From: an uncultured Actinomycetes bacterium
GTDB taxonomy: Bacteria > Actinomycetota > Acidimicrobiia > Acidimicrobiales > Microtrichaceae
Direction: 5' to 3'
NCBI GenBank assembly: GCA_903941145.1
Contig: CAJANQ010000373.1
Location: 1-6,787 of the forward strand
DNA length: 6,787 nucleotides
The notes beneath the pieces were generated by a model, which saw nothing but the letters and a program-made list of their open reading frames with translations, made no database searches and had not been told where the DNA came from. Position numbers and translations under genes: made by a program. Below, piece by piece: positions 6,432-6,787 of this stretch; positions within the stretch are counted from its first letter, which is position 1; each line of letters begins with the position of its first letter.

Positions 6432-6597
6432 ATGCTGCGTTCATTGGGCCTGCAGCTGATGAAGGCCACTCCGGTACTGGACGCCGCCGAGCTGCGGGCG
6501 TTCCCTCGTGAGCGCCACGACCATCGCCACCTGGGCGGCCGGGACCTTCGGTCAACTGGTGTTCGGCGATCTCGACGGCAGTGGCTACGAGAACTGA
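6432..6597 (+). pseudogene. Possible frameshifted small coding remnant after the P450
   Basis: No confident gene is seen between 6422 and the end of the window. The best coding signal is split between two frames. From the ATG at 6432 about 25 codons (starting MLRSLGLQLMKATPVLDAAE) have mostly G/C third positions, then codon quality drops, although the frame runs on to a TGA at 6600. From about 6505 the next frame takes over: GTG at 6508 through GTFGQLVFGDLDGSGYEN to a TGA at 6595, nearly all G/C third positions. Past that TGA the same frame is open again to a TAG at 6712 and includes a basic run GKKLRNTIGKKSDLRKHAK. This looks like decayed or frameshifted coding DNA, or chance. I recognise no family, and no Shine-Dalgarno precedes either start. 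Confidence 0.22.
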
Positions 6598-6697
6598 CCT
6601 GACGGTGACCGACGGGACGATGCACTTCGGGTTCTCGGGAAGAAGCTCCGCAACACGATCGGGAAGAAATCCGACCTCCGCAAGCATGCGAAAATCA

Positions 6698-6725
6698 CAA
6701 CAGCAGGCCCGTAGGCCTGCTGTTG
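6698..6725 (+). terminator. Perfect 12-bp hairpin, probable terminator
   Basis: CAACAGCAGGCC (6698-6709) and GGCCTGCTGTTG (6714-6725) are exact complements around a four-base loop. An A-rich AAAATCA lies just upstream (6691-6697). There is no U-run downstream, common for actinobacterial terminators. It is the first strong hairpin after the P450, 277 bases past its stop, and probably ends the MFS-P450 transcript or that of the small frames before it. The A-run also makes it a fair terminator for a minus-strand gene lying beyond the right edge (T-rich TGATTTT tail on that strand). Confidence 0.58.
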
Positions 6726-6745
6726 CAACGGTTCTAGATGGCGGC

Positions 6746-6784
6746 GGGGGTGGGACCCGTCGGGGGCGGGGCGCCCGCCACCCC
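6746..6784. other. G-rich tract: G-quadruplex motif and GC hairpin at the window edge
   Basis: Four G-runs, GGGGG (6746-6750), GGG (6752-6754), GGGGG (6762-6766) and GGGG (6768-6771), are separated by loops of 1, 7 and 1 bases and satisfy the standard quadruplex pattern on the plus strand. The same DNA can form a hairpin GGCGGG/CCCGCC (6765-6770 with 6774-6779). An ATG at 6738 opens a low-complexity Gly/Ala/Pro frame running off the window; I do not call it a gene. Confidence 0.35.
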
Positions 6785-6787
6785 AAA

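Noticed and set aside
6508..6714. Selenoprotein or programmed TGA read-through across 6595
   Set aside because: No selenocysteine-insertion hairpin is evident right after the TGA and no selenoprotein family is recognised; decay or chance is simpler.
6738..6760. Resemblance to the 3' end of a minus-strand tRNA (GCGGGGGTGGGAC after TG)
   Set aside because: The bases that should hold the T-loop TTCGA are missing and too little sequence remains before the window edge for a tRNA.
6361..6786. Minus-strand open frame of 141 codons over the end of the P450 and the gap
   Set aside because: Its C-terminal part is antisense to the P450 and its N-terminus is a Pro/Arg-rich run from the G-rich tract. 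The middle third looks more protein-like, but third-position bias is weak and no family is recognised.

Overview
The window is GC-rich DNA (about two thirds G+C by eye) with strong G/C preference at third codon positions, GTG as well as ATG starts, and promoter-like sequences placed so that some transcripts would begin at the start codon. This points to a high-GC actinobacterium; genus or order cannot be fixed from the sequence. No rRNA, tRNA, CRISPR array, insertion sequence or phage gene is visible.

Layout, left to right. (1) 2-601, plus: 3' part of a membrane fatty-acid-desaturase-type enzyme whose 5' end lies outside the window. (2) 618-1088, minus: a GNAT N-acetyltransferase, convergent with the desaturase. 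(3) 1089-1294: a gap with several inverted repeats. (4) 1295-2401, minus: a metal-dependent amidohydrolase of the amidohydrolase-2 (ACMSD-like) type, divergent from (5) 2509-3168, plus: a TetR/AcrR regulator. (6) 3241-3864, minus: a second TetR regulator, tail to tail with the first and divergent from (7) 3934-5166, plus: an MFS transporter, followed after one base by (8) 5168-6421, plus: a bacterial class I type cytochrome P450. (9) 6422-6787: no confident gene, but a possibly frameshifted small coding remnant, a clear 12-bp hairpin and a very G-rich tract.

How the parts fit: two regulator/target modules lie back to back. TetR-1 probably controls the amidohydrolase and itself. TetR-2 probably controls itself and the MFS-P450 pair through a 69-base divergent promoter holding two good palindromes. 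The MFS-P450 pair is one transcription unit with a strong Shine-Dalgarno inside the end of the transporter gene. Its most economical reading is oxidation plus efflux of one hydrophobic compound or family, with that compound or a precursor as the TetR-2 ligand; the substrate cannot be read from sequence. No ferredoxin or ferredoxin reductase for the P450 is present here.

I do not see a clearly new biological system. The points most worth following are the compact TetR-2/MFS-P450 control region, the repeated TANNNT-six bases-ATG geometry at three starts, and the unexplained stretch after the P450.
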